A stretch of DNA of 64,000 nt from Nautilus pompilius (lineage: Eukaryota > Mollusca > Cephalopoda > Nautilida > Nautilidae): NCBI GenBank assembly GCA_018389105.1, contig JACATO010000982.1, positions 30,001 through 94,000 on the forward strand. Direction: 5' to 3'. The translations under genes were made by a program, and so were the position numbers. Of the stretch, positions 13,025-24,902 are shown one piece after another. Position 1 is the first letter of the stretch; the number at the start of each line of letters is the position of its first letter. Below the pieces are notes generated by a model. That model worked only from the letters and a program-made list of their open reading frames with translations, was not told the origin of the DNA and did not search any database.

Positions 13025-13646
13025 ATAGCTTTCTCTTCCTCTCCCCCCCCCGTTTAACTAAAGTCAGAACTGTATTCTAAGACGATTAAGAAAACACTTA
13101 ACAGATGTCGTTAAAGGTTTATTATTATTACTTAAAACTGTAATCAGTTTAAACAATGCTAATATTAACATAGGTTACATCGCATTTCGGGCGACTGAAG
13201 CTGACTTTACTTCCAGAATAAATTATTATACCAGTCTGTCATTTCTAAATGGAAAATAAGTCTTGCTGAATTGTCTTTTTAAATCAAGTCCGGCTTAGCA
13301 AAACGAACACATACATTCAGAAAAGATTTCCAAAACCCAATCTCTCCATATATATATATATATAATACAAGAGAGAAACAGGTTTGGATAATTAAGATTC
13401 AAAATATGGATCAGGACAAATGCAACAGTCCTGTAATTAAGTCAGATTGATAGGATTTCTGTGTAGAGAAACTTTAGCATCCAATGCATGGAAAAGCGAG
13501 GGGAGAACTAAAGTTTTGTTTGCTTAGATGGTAAAATACCTTTTGTTCATCTATCGTTATTCCAGCCATCTTTTTTTTTTTTAACTAGAAATGTAAATTA
13601 TGACAAAATGATGTATCTTTAAAAAGCATCATTTTCATGTAGTATA
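13025..13646. other. AT-rich spacer
   Basis: No exon seen. Contains a TA run (13350-13364) and poly-T. The transposon target duplication TA lies at its right edge (13645-13646). Confidence 0.6.
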
Positions 13647-14952
13647 TACAGGGTGCGGCAAAATGATCTGACATTTGTATTTTTAATAAAAGCCAAAGAG
13701 TGTAAAGAACGAAAAATGTGTTTTTATTTTCGAAATGTACATAGAATGCCATTTTGTTTCACAGTTGCCGACATGAATTGGAGGGGCGAATATCGTGGAA
13801 ACCTTTGTCAAAAACAACGAATCCATAATTGCAACACAAAGAGCATTCCGTGTACACTTGGTAGACATGATCCCGTACCTACTCGAAACACGATTTTGTT
13901 ATGGGTTACCAACTTTAGAGCTAGTGGATCAGCATTGAAACGAAAATCAGCCGGCCGACCTCGGACTGCCAGAAGTCCGGAAAATGTGGCAGCGGTAAGA
14001 GGTTCAGTTCAACAGTCTCCACGACGTTCGGCACGGAAACACGCCGCTGCTCTTAGCCTTTCCGATAGAATTTTGCGAAGAATTCTTCACATGGAACTGC
14101 AAATGCATCCGTACAAAATGATGTTGGCACAACAACTCAGCGAAAGAGACTTTAAAACTCGCAGAGCATTGTGTTTGGAAATTCAACAACATGTCCCCTG
14201 TGCAGCTGTTGTGTTGTTCAGTGATGAGGCGCATTTTCACCTGTGTGGCAGCGTGAATAAGCAAAACTTACGATACTGGGCCGAGAACAACCCTCGTGAA
14301 TTGCACCAACGCCCTTTGCATTGTCCTCGGGTAACCATATGGTGTGGGGTAGCAGAATTTGGCATTTGGGGTCCTAACTTCTTCGAAGACGACGATGTTA
14401 CAGTGACTGTGAACTCTGATCGATATTGTGTGATGCTAGAGACTTTTCTGAAACCCAAATTGAATGAACTTGATGATAAGGACAATGTTTGGTTTCAACA
14501 GGATGGGGCAACAGCCCACACTTCTCGACGTGCGATGGGAATTTTGAGGGAGATGTTCCCCGGTCATTTGATTTCATTGCGTGGTGACATCGGTTGGCCC
14601 GCCCGATCACCTGATTTGAACCCGTGTGATTTTTTTCTGTGGGGATATCTGAAATCAAAGGTATACACTCATCGCCCTCGATCTATTGAGCGATTAAAAG
14701 ATGTCATTCGCCAAGAAACTGCTGCCATTCCACATGAAATGACCCGCTGGGTTATGGACAACTTTCGTGAACACCTCGGACACTGTTTGAACAATAATGG
14801 TACCCACTTGAGTGATTTCATTTTTAAAACCAAATGAAACAAAATGGCATTCTATGTACATTTTGAAAATAAAAACAAAATTTTTCGTTCTTTACTCTAT
14901 TTGGCTTTTATTAAAAATACAAATGTGTCAGATCATTTTGCCGCACCCTGTA
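13647..14952 (+). mobile_element. mariner/Tc1-superfamily transposon with ~115-bp inverted repeats, DD41D type
   Basis: A complete 1,306-bp element. Its ends read TACAGGGTGCGGCAAAATGA inward from both sides and it is flanked by the TA duplication expected of Tc1/mariner (13645-13646 and 14953-14954). The inverted repeats are unusually long and near-identical: left about 13647-13761, right about 14835-14952, differing by a few substitutions and small indels. The right repeat includes the transposase stop codon. The high match between the ends suggests fairly recent insertion. The single gene inside has a damaged 5' part. Confidence 0.95.
13773..14837 (+). pseudogene. mariner-type (DD41D) transposase, frameshifted in its N-terminal DNA-binding domain
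   Basis: DDE transposase that would bind the inverted repeats and cut and paste the element. The catalytic triad is visible as SDEAHF, QQDGATAH and NPCDFFLWGYLK. There are 41 residues between the second and third Asp, the DD41D arrangement known from the rosa/Visitor group. The linker motif GRPR is present before the catalytic core. The natural start is probably the ATG at 13773 (MNWRGEYR); the open frame further upstream is inverted repeat. From about 13797 to 13860 the sensible helix-turn-helix sequence (VETFVKNNESIIATQRAF) is in the +1 frame, after which the main frame resumes at GRHDPVP. Two compensating indels thus leave the frame open but scramble about 20 residues of the first HTH. It is probably inactive. 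Confidence 0.85.
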
Positions 14953-14954
14953 TA

Positions 14955-15992
14955 TACACACACACACACACCTGCTAAAGACTGGCAGATAAATTTCTTG
15001 CCCTCAATCTTTTACTCTGCTTTAGCCCACAATGGTAATGACTGTTCTAGTTAATATGCTGTTCCTAGCTGATTCAACAAAATTAACCTGAAAAGACATT
15101 TTCCAGTGATGTACTGACAGTAAAATTTAAAATGGATTTACTTCCCTATACCAAATAATTAATGCAAGCTGTTTCCCTGAAGGCCAGTTGATTAGCATAG
15201 CAGCATGGATGGTCAATCGCCATGAATGTTGGATAGATCAGTTATAGGTGAATCATGCCCTGTACCAGTGTGTCACAAGGGATTTTCAATGAGCACTCCA
15301 GTTTCTTTGCTAAACAGACCTTTAGTTATTCCTTTTCCTGCTGGTCAGTTTCAGTTGTACGAAGGGGAACAACCAGTATACCATTTATACATGCTGTTCT
15401 CTCCCTTCCCCTATCTAGTCACTTCTACGAACACACAAGGTGAAAAGGAATCAAGTCACACCCCACCATCCACCAACTCTTTTCTGATAATCCAATCTGG
15501 AATCTTTTAAAACTTGAATACTGACAAAAATTTGATTCATTCTTATTTACCAAGGATCAAAGGGCAGTTATAAAATGGTGCACCTTCATGCACACAACAG
15601 AACTTAGTCATAGAAATTTAAGATAGTTCGTTAAGATATCACCTGACTGATCAGGACAAAACTGTATCAAGAAACGGAGCGAGGTAGACAGATTATATGA
15701 TAGCTGCATGATTAAAGGGGTTAGTAGCTGCTTAAAATTAAAAAAGGGAGGTGGTGGCACATGTTAAAGGTGTGAAAATTTAGCTGAACAAAGTTTAACT
15801 CCTCCCTCTTTTCCACGGCAAACTGAAGCTATACTTCAGGTGATCTGGATTTATTAATTACTTTAATGATTTGATTTTCAGTTTTTTTGATTGATGAGTA
15901 TATTCTCTACAAACACTGATCATTCACACACAACTTACAAACATAAAATGACCTGTTGACCTTCAAGGTAGTCAATCGGCTTGATTTGTTGT
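14955..15992. other. Spacer 3' of GTF3C1
   Basis: Starts with an AC run (14957-14971). No convincing exon is present. It should contain the GTF3C1 3' UTR; a minus-strand AATAAA lies near 15848-15853, about 140 bases after the stop. Confidence 0.5.
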
Positions 15993-18900
15993 TCATGGAA
16001 TGTCCAGATTAGAAATGAAATGTCCCATTCGAATGTTATTTTCCATGGTTGAGTCATACACAACAATATGGTCTCCCTGGTCCTCACCCACCCTTTTAAT
16101 GGGGGATATTTTAGAGAACAGTGAAAACGGTTTGGGCTTCTTTAGGAGTGTTTTTGTCACGCAACCTATGTCTTCGAGAATCTGCAGCAGTTCCATCACC
16201 ACAAAGGGCTGCAAGCAGGTTCGGTACTTGTTAAACAGGGCTTCCTCTGTAATCCCAGGATGAGAAATGATGTACAGCAGCAAGGATTCCAGCATCATCT
16301 TGAAAGTAGGTTTGTTGAGTGAACCTTCGGGCTTCTTCCACGGTCGGCAGAGACTGCGCACCTTTCCATATGTGCTAACTGGCTGTGGGCATGACGACGC
16401 CTCGGAATATTTCCTCTTCAGCATGTTGGTAATTTTTTGCTTATCCCTCTCACATTGGTAGTCTGAGTAAAGACAAGAAAGAGCACAAAAAAAAAAAAGA
16501 GTACTAAACCAGAATTATAAAATATTTAAGCGATGCAAACAATTTCTACAAGTGAATGAAATTTGTTCACACATTCTTTACCACTAAAAACACTGAACAG
16601 CTTTGAAAAAGGGAAACAACCCTCAAGGTCCAAAACATTAGAGAACAGGTGACATGCAGGTTTGAAAATTCTAAGGAAAAAAAAAAAGTATAAAGTCTGA
16701 CAAATACCAGACTATTATTGATGTAAATATTTAAGTCACACATGGATTTTGTAACGCTTCAAGTTGGCACATCTAATTTTTCCCAGACTTGATGCTTTCA
16801 TTAGGGGAAAATGTTAATTTTTAAAGTTTCTCTTGAATTTTTTATGGTATGAACATGGGTGCAAATTTTTAAAAAGCAACAAAACTTTATTATCATCATT
16901 ATTTAATAACATATTATAAAAATTGATTTTTGCTAGCTGATAGTACCAAAAGAACAAACCACAATATCTTTTTCTTTTTGTAAACTGTGGTCAAAGTAAT
17001 TTTGGAAACTTCAGAGTTGACCAAGAGAAGATGAACAAATTGCAAAAGGCCACAATGAAAAGTGTGTAGAATGTAGTGATCAGTCAATAATAATAATAAT
17101 AATAATAATAATCCATAGTTTAGAAGAAAACCTAGTATAAATCTGCATCATTAGGGTGTGATCTGCACAAAAACGAAAATATTCATCTAGATGAGTACAC
17201 ATCTTATGTCACTGCCAGTTTTACCACACATTAACAATCTAGTTTATTGTTAAGGGCTTTAGTTAATGTTAAGGGAAAAATCAATAGCTGGGCGAGTAAT
17301 GTCAAAGCTCTTTTATCAAAAACAATCAATCTCATATGCATCATAGTTGTACATGGTGCCACTGTATAGTTTAATTGCACACTATATGAACGAGATGGTG
17401 TGCATGTGGATAATAATTTTTCTACTATTACATCAAAGAGATATGCTTAAGAACAAGACAGTGGTCTCTGAAGTGCTAATATGGAAATATTTAACTATTC
17501 TTGTATGAATTTGATAATTTGTGATTTGTAGTTTCATCATAATTTACATGGGATGGGAAGAAAAAAATATCAAAGTAAAACAAGTTCAGTCCAAAAGGTT
17601 TAATTTTTTATATCTCCACCACTTCAGTGCTTCTTTAAAACTGCAAAAGATTTTTTCTTTTCTCCTCACCTGCTTGAATTTTGTTGGAATCAAGATGCAC
17701 TGGCTCATCAGTTCTTGGGTTGACACAAGATGCATCCCTGTTCATCTCACACACACTTTCCATAGCTGTTTTGTTCTCTGGCTGCTTTAAAGTTTTGGTT
17801 TTATTCTTTTCTGTTAATAAAGAATCGGAGCTTTGAGACTGAAGACGACTGGGTCGTCCCTTTAGGTTCTTATAAGCATGAATCAACCAGGGTCGTGCAT
17901 GAACCAGAGCAACATACCGTTCCACTGTGACGCCCACTTTAAGTATGGCCTGGTGACTTTCAAGTGTAGTCAAACATTTTCTGACCAGTGGCCAACGGCC
18001 TTGGTAATGAACTTGGAGCTCATGTTTACGGGCACCCATTTCGGAGGATCTTGCGATGAATGCATACACTTGTTGGGTAAAAAGCAACTCTCTGTTTGAA
18101 ATGTTTCCTAATTTTCGAACATTTTCCCAGATTCCATTAACATCAATTTCAAATGGCACCAGTTCTACAAGTCCTCTCAGCAAAGCCTTCAGCTTTGAAG
18201 AGATCAGCAATATTGACGACATGCTATTTTCACCATCTCTGCTTGCTGCTTTCATTGAACAGCTCCCACAGCTCTGCTTCAGAGTGGCATTCACCATGCA
18301 ACTATTTATCACAAAATTATCCTGAGGGTTCAGCTCTCTCCAGCTAATTCTACTAAGGTTCTGTGAACGAGCCAGAGACAGGTTCATCCGAGAAGCCTGG
18401 CTAACTTTACACATTTCTGGAAGTTTTGAATCAGATTCATGGATCAATGGCTCCTCTAGCATTTCTTCACTGACACAACACTCAGAGTTCTCACTGGCTC
18501 TCAGCATCTCATTCGTAAATGGGTTGTTTGCTTCAAGATTTTCTGTTGGTGATGATTCTTTTCCCTTGCATTCATGTACATTTGGAATATTTTCTGTTTT
18601 CCTATTAACCTTAGATGATTCATCAACAATTTCCAATTCCCCGATTGTTTCCATCTCTTCAGCATCAGATTGCAACAATTCTTTGGTTGCCGGTCTTTTC
18701 CCACGACCAATGGGAGTGGTTTTTATGCCCTCAGAATCCAGCACAATTATTTGTTTTGGCACAACTGTGTGAAAGTCAATAAGTCTCAAAGCCACAAGTG
18801 TTATTATACATGCTGGATGTCCACTTTTTCTCAGGTCAGAGATATTTAGCCCTATGTCAATGGGCTGGTCCAAAGTTTTTTCTAATAATGTAAACATTTC

Positions 18901-21900
18901 ATAGCTTTCTAAAAACATGGTCTGGGGATAACGCGAGAGAAACTGGTATGAATACCTCTGGGACAACTGATGAGAATTGACAGCAAAAAAATCAGCTGCT
19001 TTTAGTGATCTCCTTTTCGGTTCCCTTTTTACTTTTGTTATGATGCCATCAGCACGCATCTGAGAAAACACACTGATCAGAAGCTCTTCTGGGTATTGAC
19101 TGAATAATTTGTACATCTCAAAGGCTCGTCCCTGTTTGTCCTTCAGTGATAAATAACAATGTATCAAGTTATGGAGGACGCTGGAACAAATATCCTGTTC
19201 TGTAGCCACATCTTTATGCGGATGGACCACTCTATGCCCTCCAATTGGGTGCACAGTGTACTGCTTGTAAAAGTTTTCCAATGAACATGGCAAATCAAAC
19301 CGCTTAGTGTACTGCATTGATGCAAATTTCTCCACCAGTCTGTTCACCAGCCCCTCAAACACCCTGGATGTCTCCTCGTCTTGGGTGTAGGTAAACCTTT
19401 TTGATCCAAATTCAGCTATCAAATCAACGTCATGCAATGCCTCTTGAAGAAATGCTGACACATTAAGTGTGGTCTGAGGATTTTTCATAACAAAAGAAAC
19501 TCTCCGTTGACATGCTTTTGAAGTTTTGTCTTTTGCATATTCATAATATTTATCGTGAAGCATATCCCGAACCTTTGACCATGCAACTATCATCCGCCTG
19601 CGGACAACTTGCTTGGTGTTTTCCAGAAAGAGATTGGCAACTTTACAAATTAAGAGAAAGCTATCCTCCTGACTTGTCCAATCCACACGCTCTTTCTTTT
19701 TATACTTCAAAGCCAAGCGATCCTTTTCATCGTAATATTCTGCCTTCTTTGACCTTTTCTCCCCACCCTTTAAAAAGCGCTTAAAGACCCGCCGTTTTTT
19801 CACCACCTGAGGTTCCACAGTGTCAACCATTTTTCTTTTGATTCCCTTCCCACCTTTGTTTCCACTTGCATTTTTCTTCACTCTCACTAAAACATTCTCT
19901 TCTACACCCTCCTTTACAGTTAGCTTGACTGTTTTAGAACCAAATAGTCGTGGAAGACGCTGATGTGCAGAATTATCCTGAAATAAGCCTGACCCCATAT
20001 GTGATTTGTTCTCCATGGCTTTTGCTGACATTAACTGGGTTTTTTTCTCTTTGTTTGCAGTTCTCAAATTACTAGTTTCACTATACCACAACCAGTTTCG
20101 AACAATATGGCTAAAAAGTGAGGAGTCTAGACCACAAGCACCATACCCATCCCCTGGCATAATGCCAATATCAACTATAGCATCAGGAGTTTTTGGAGAC
20201 AGAGCTTGCTGCAAAGAGATTGAATTGGGTTCTTCAAGTGTTCTTTCATTTTCTTCAGCAGCCTTGTGAATCTGGCCCAAGGCTGTGTGGAGGGCAGTAA
20301 AATGAATGTCCAACCAGTATCTTTCAACAATTTTTTCACTGTCAAAAGTATAATGAGACACTGGGAAAATTTCACTGTCTGGCGGGTCTGTTTTACAGTA
20401 ACCCAGCTTTGAGTTCCTTGTATCAACCACTGAGGCTTTCTTATGTAGGTAGATAAACACCTGGTCTTTCTCTTTCAACAACTGGTTACCGAATGACAGC
20501 AGACCCATGTGGCATAGAAGTGTGCAGACATCATAGAAAGTGAAGATATATCGGCGAGCAAACAGCAACTGTTGGACAATCTTAAATGGCAGGTAGGGAA
20601 TAGGATAATGACGTTTCAAAGGGTCTTCAAGAATTTCCTTCAGACTAGAGATTCTGTATGGAAGGGAGACAATCTGGCAAAAAATATGAACTGGCAGCAG
20701 CAGTAGCACATCGCTTATCAAGCACCATCCCTGAGGAAAACCTTCATGTTGCGGCAGAGGTGCCAAGTGACGTTTCCAGCTATCTTCATCAAGGTAGACA
20801 GGTGGAGGGTTTGACTTTTGAAATGTTTTCCACGTATAACCCTTATGTCCACCATCGGACTGAAGTTTGCAGCTGACTTCTATGTCAATATTATCATCAG
20901 TTTCAAAACATAACTGACTTGGTGAGGATGGTGTCTGTTCCTTTCCTTCATAATTGTAGACAAGATAAAAAAGCAGTTTGTGAATAAGCTCAGCTTTTCT
21001 AAACTTTGGAAGGACTCCATACTTCTTGGAGCATGTGGGATCATACAGCATGTCACTTGGTTTCATCTTGCTTCTGTGTTCTTTCAATTTCTTAATACTG
21101 TCCTGTACACTAGAAGGCAAGTCACCAGATACTTGTGATGCTTCATTACATTTAGAAGATGACTTAACATGTTCTTTGGAAACACCAAAATATTTCAGCT
21201 TGGCCTGTTCAATGGCACTCTTCACCAACTGATCATCAGGTGACAAACTGGAATCACAAATAAAAACCAGTTCTTTTTCTTGATCATCCACCTTAATCAG
21301 AGTCTTAATTTGCTTTATCAATCCCTGTTTCTGTAAGCGAACAAGAATTCTGCTCACAGATTTTTTATCCACAGTAAATTTCTCACCCAATTCTTTTTCA
21401 TTATTCATTATCATATTTTTAAGAGCAAAGGTTTTATCAACAAGTCTAGCTTTCTTTACTGCTTCAAGAATCCAATTGGTTCTCTGTAAAATCTTAGATG
21501 TTAATTTTTCCTTTTTCCCAATTTCATTCTTTTTTTTGCTGTTCTTCACACCACTTGTGTTGGGTTTTTCTTCAGAAGAAATTATTTCTACTTCATTTAC
21601 AGTAACACTGGCAGATAGTTCACTGCTTTCCAATGAGGTGGTATTTTTATTTCCATCCTGTGATGAGACCATCTTGACAATGTTTTCCGAAGAGGATTCC
21701 AACAACTGCTGCATTTTATTCCTTTCTTTTTGAAACTCTTGATGTAGCATGCTATCATTTATGAACTTTTTGGAAATATAAACAGTTTTTCTCTGTCGGC
21801 CATCATCTTTGAGAAAAGTGTGGACCAAGTTCAATCTGGTTACATATCTACAGAGACAACGACTTTCTAGCCTAGTAATGTTCATACATCTTTCCAGATT

Positions 21901-23079
21901 CCGTTGGGTCACACCACTTGGTCCAGTAGAATCAATAATTTTCATTGCCTGGTAAATTAAAGGTCTTTCATGCACCAACTTGAAAACCACAGGCTGCTCT
22001 TCCTGCTCTGTCACCTCAAATTTATTTTCCTCACCATCTTCACTTTCCATGTCATCATCCTCTTGGTTGCCATAACTTGATATTAACTGTATCATCTTCA
22101 GAGTCCGCTCTTTCTGTTTACTCTTTGTCATGTATTCCTCTTCATTAGACTCAGGATAAATATTTCTGTACGATACTGAATAGGTACGAACATATTTTGA
22201 TGCGTGCCGCACAAGCTTCTTAAAAGAAGTTACATCAAGCCCTATTTCTTCTCTGCAGGTTGTGAAGACCTCTTGCTGATTTGGCTTCTCCTGAAGGTAG
22301 CCACACAATTTCTCAATCAGAACCATATATCGAGATTTCTTTAACATGTAAAAACGGGGAAGATGAAGCAAGCGCGCATGTAGCTGTCGATTTTGCACGC
22401 TAGTCATCAAAAAGGACTGCTTGGTTATTAGACCGTGTTGGAGAAGAATCTTTCGGAAGTAAAAGATCTTATTTGCAGACTTGTTGAACACAGTCAAGCT
22501 GTTCCCCCCTCTCGTTAACTCGCCACCGTGTCTTGCTCGCCCGATTCTCTCAAGGATGCAGTACGTGGTGTCTCCCAGCGTCACGTACAGCTTGTCGGGT
22601 CCCATCAGACACCGAGTGCGCAGCTTCTGTGATGCTACCACGACGAGTTTCTCTCCCCACCTTTTCTCTGCCTCCAGATAACTGCAGCTTAGTCTCAGGT
22701 CTCTGGAACGAATGCAGTCGGTTATGTTCTTCCGGGTGTAGTACGTGGAACAGGAGCCCTGAACTGGCTCGTCGTTGATTATACACAACGGGTAGATCTC
22801 ACTTACGGTTTTTGGTTCGATCCACTGGCCAGTTTCAGGGTCCAGGTAGTCGAACCGATTAAGCAGCACCAGGGGCTGACGAAGCTCGGGCAGCTCATAC
22901 AGTTCCACCTCCTCTTGCACCGCCAGACAATTCCACAAGAAACTTTTAGATTTTTCATCGATAGCAATTCCAAACGTGGGTCTGTTTTTCAAACGAATCC
23001 ACAACGCATTCACTGTAATGCCGTCCAAGCCCTCTAAACTTACTTCGTCTAGCAATGCTTCTAAAAAATCGTATTCCAT
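15993..23079 (-). CDS. GTF3C1: General transcription factor 3C polypeptide 1 (TFIIIC B-block-binding subunit)
   Basis: Largest TFIIIC subunit. It binds the B box of tRNA-type promoters and recruits TFIIIB for RNA polymerase III, in the nucleus. Coding exons on the minus strand are 23079-17670 (1803 codons plus one base) and 16462-15993. The intron is 1,207 bp, phase 1 (GCAG|GTGAGG ... TTTACTCAG|AC), and the exons join cleanly to 1,959 residues (human about 2,100). The N-terminus MEYDFLEALLDEVSLEGLDG matches the human start, fixing the ATG. Visible parts: KNITDCIRS and VVVASQKLR, then the B-block winged-helix segment YCILERIGRARHGGEL at about 173; another winged helix at about 370-420; a lysine-rich stretch at about 1070-1106; a SANT-like motif RVDWTSQEDSFLLICKV at about 1130; and C-terminal RPWKKPEG...HPGITEEALF...LQPF...LKKPKPFSLFS, like the human end. 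The near-absence of introns is unusual for this gene. Identity is firm. Confidence 0.97.
16463..17669. other. Single intron of GTF3C1
   Basis: AT-rich, 1,207 bp. Contains poly-A tracts and a TAA microsatellite (17086-17112). No exon or transposon signature seen. Confidence 0.85.
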
Positions 23080-23470
23080 ATCGAAGGACAGTCACTGGAG
23101 CACTTCACCAGCCAAGCGTTCCATCAGCCGCCATCTTACATCAGGCACCTCCATTACTCGATGTTAGCAATTTTAAATTACCTCCCCTTAATGAATAATC
23201 TCCTATTTAATTAAAATCGCCCTTGCCAAGAAGCATTTACTAAATAACATTTAAGGAAGTTTTTTTTTTTCTGTTTTTAAAAACAATTGTTGAGATTTTT
23301 TTGGTTATTAAAATTATTACTATTACTATTATTATTTTTGCAGGTGAAGCCCCGCAGAGGGAGACTTTGTCTCCGCCAATGGTAGGAGAGTATCGCAAAA
23401 TGGCGGTCGCTACAGACTATTTGTCGTCCGCCCGTCTGATGTCGAGTAAGATATCCGCCCTATAACCAAC
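23080..23470. promoter_or_regulatory. GTF3C1 promoter region with YY1-like motifs, possibly bidirectional
   Basis: A YY1-type element AAGATGGCGGC reads on the minus strand at 23137-23127, 48 bases before the GTF3C1 ATG, where such sites usually lie just after the start of transcription in housekeeping genes. A second, opposite copy AAAATGGCGG reads on the plus strand at about 23397-23406, next to a CCAAT sequence near 23376-23381. The paired, outward-facing arrangement suggests a divergent promoter. The plus-strand ATG at 23400 opens only 21 codons and no plus-strand gene follows closely. Motifs are seen; function is inferred. Confidence 0.5.
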
Positions 23471-24902
23471 CAACCAACCAAACGGCCAATTCGTAAGACA
23501 TCCCTTTTTCATTCTTCTGCTGAAGATATCTCTTAGTCACATTAGCGGCCTTTCTATTTTCGCTTTAAGCATAGAAATCCGCTTTGTCCTGTGGGGGGGG
23601 GGGGAGGGGGTTGTAGCCGTGTCAGTGGCGACGACGACTCGTCCGACTCCCAGTGGGAAGGCGAATGCAAACGGAAAGGTATCCTAAACCTCGGGAGCTG
23701 GGGAAGCATTCACTTTGTTTCGAACTCGGATAAAGTTCGATCTGCCACCCGTTATTAGACCGGGAGCCTGACCGATAGGGATGAGCCGTTCGGTAATGTA
23801 CGTACGGACACAGTCTCTCCTACCTACCTACCTACCCCCACACTCCCCTCCGGGCCATATTTATAAATGCAGTATCTGTTTTTGATAACTTGCCTACGTG
23901 TAGCCGACATCAGTGCGTAAACCAGAGGAAACCACCAGCCCGGCACCGCAAAGAAAGCTCGCGATCATGTTTCTGACCGTTGCCGATCACTGCCAGACAT
24001 TTGGCTTTTTTGAGGTGATACGGCAGACAGAGTAAAGCACCCGCGGAAAAGGAAAATACGGAATTCAGGCAGAAAGAAATTGAACTAAAATCCTCTAAAA
24101 GGTAGGACAACGAAAGAGTAGTTGGTCCTTGATCTGGTTCTGAAGTTTGGCAGACACTTTACCAGCTTCTGCTTGTAGGAATTTTGGAGGTTTCATAGCT
24201 GGGAAAGTTTTTAAGTTATTGGCTCAAAGAAACCAGATTCAGGTGGCATACACAGCCACCTTAAAGAAAGTTTATTATAGACTCTGTTTTTGATGACTAT
24301 AGTATGTGGGTGAGTATGAAATAAAAAAGAAAAATAGAAAATACTGAAAACTTTAAAAAATAAAAAAAATGTTTTTCCTGGTTTTATGGAAATCTTTTTT
24401 TGTGACTTTCTTTTTATAAAAGCAACGTGGATTTGTGTTTTATATTTCCATCTTCAACAAAACTTAGCAACTAAATTGTGAACTAATATTTAACTGATAA
24501 GATAATTAGAAATATTATTATGGATCAATATGATCACAAATTAACTAAGATTCCAGAAAATATTTTTTAGTAATAGAACTGTTAGTTAGTGAAATAAATT
24601 GCCAGTGGGTGTAGTTAATAGTGGCAGTATTAATCATTTTAAGAATCTACTGATGGCCATTCTCTTCGGGGATGTCTTTCTGTGTCTATGTAATTTACTA
24701 AACTAAACACACACAAATGTTATAGCTGTTGTTTTAAGAACTAATTTATTTTCTATGTTGTTTTCCTGACTATTCAGAGAAGGATGCCATAAAATATGTG
24801 AAATTGGGTAATCTGAAAGCAAGTGAACAAGCAGGTTTCCTTATTGTAGACATGAAAACTGCACATGGTTTATATAAATGTTAATTTTAGACAGGAAAAA
24901 TT
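23471..24902. other. Spacer upstream of GTF3C1
   Basis: Moderately GC-rich to about 24100 (poly-G at 23594-23616, a CTAC repeat near 23819-23836), then AT-rich. No supported exon. Confidence 0.5.

Noticed and set aside
13653..13772. N-terminal extension of the mariner transposase ORF
   Set aside because: It begins at a non-ATG codon and encodes the terminal inverted repeat; the ATG at 13773 is the likely start.
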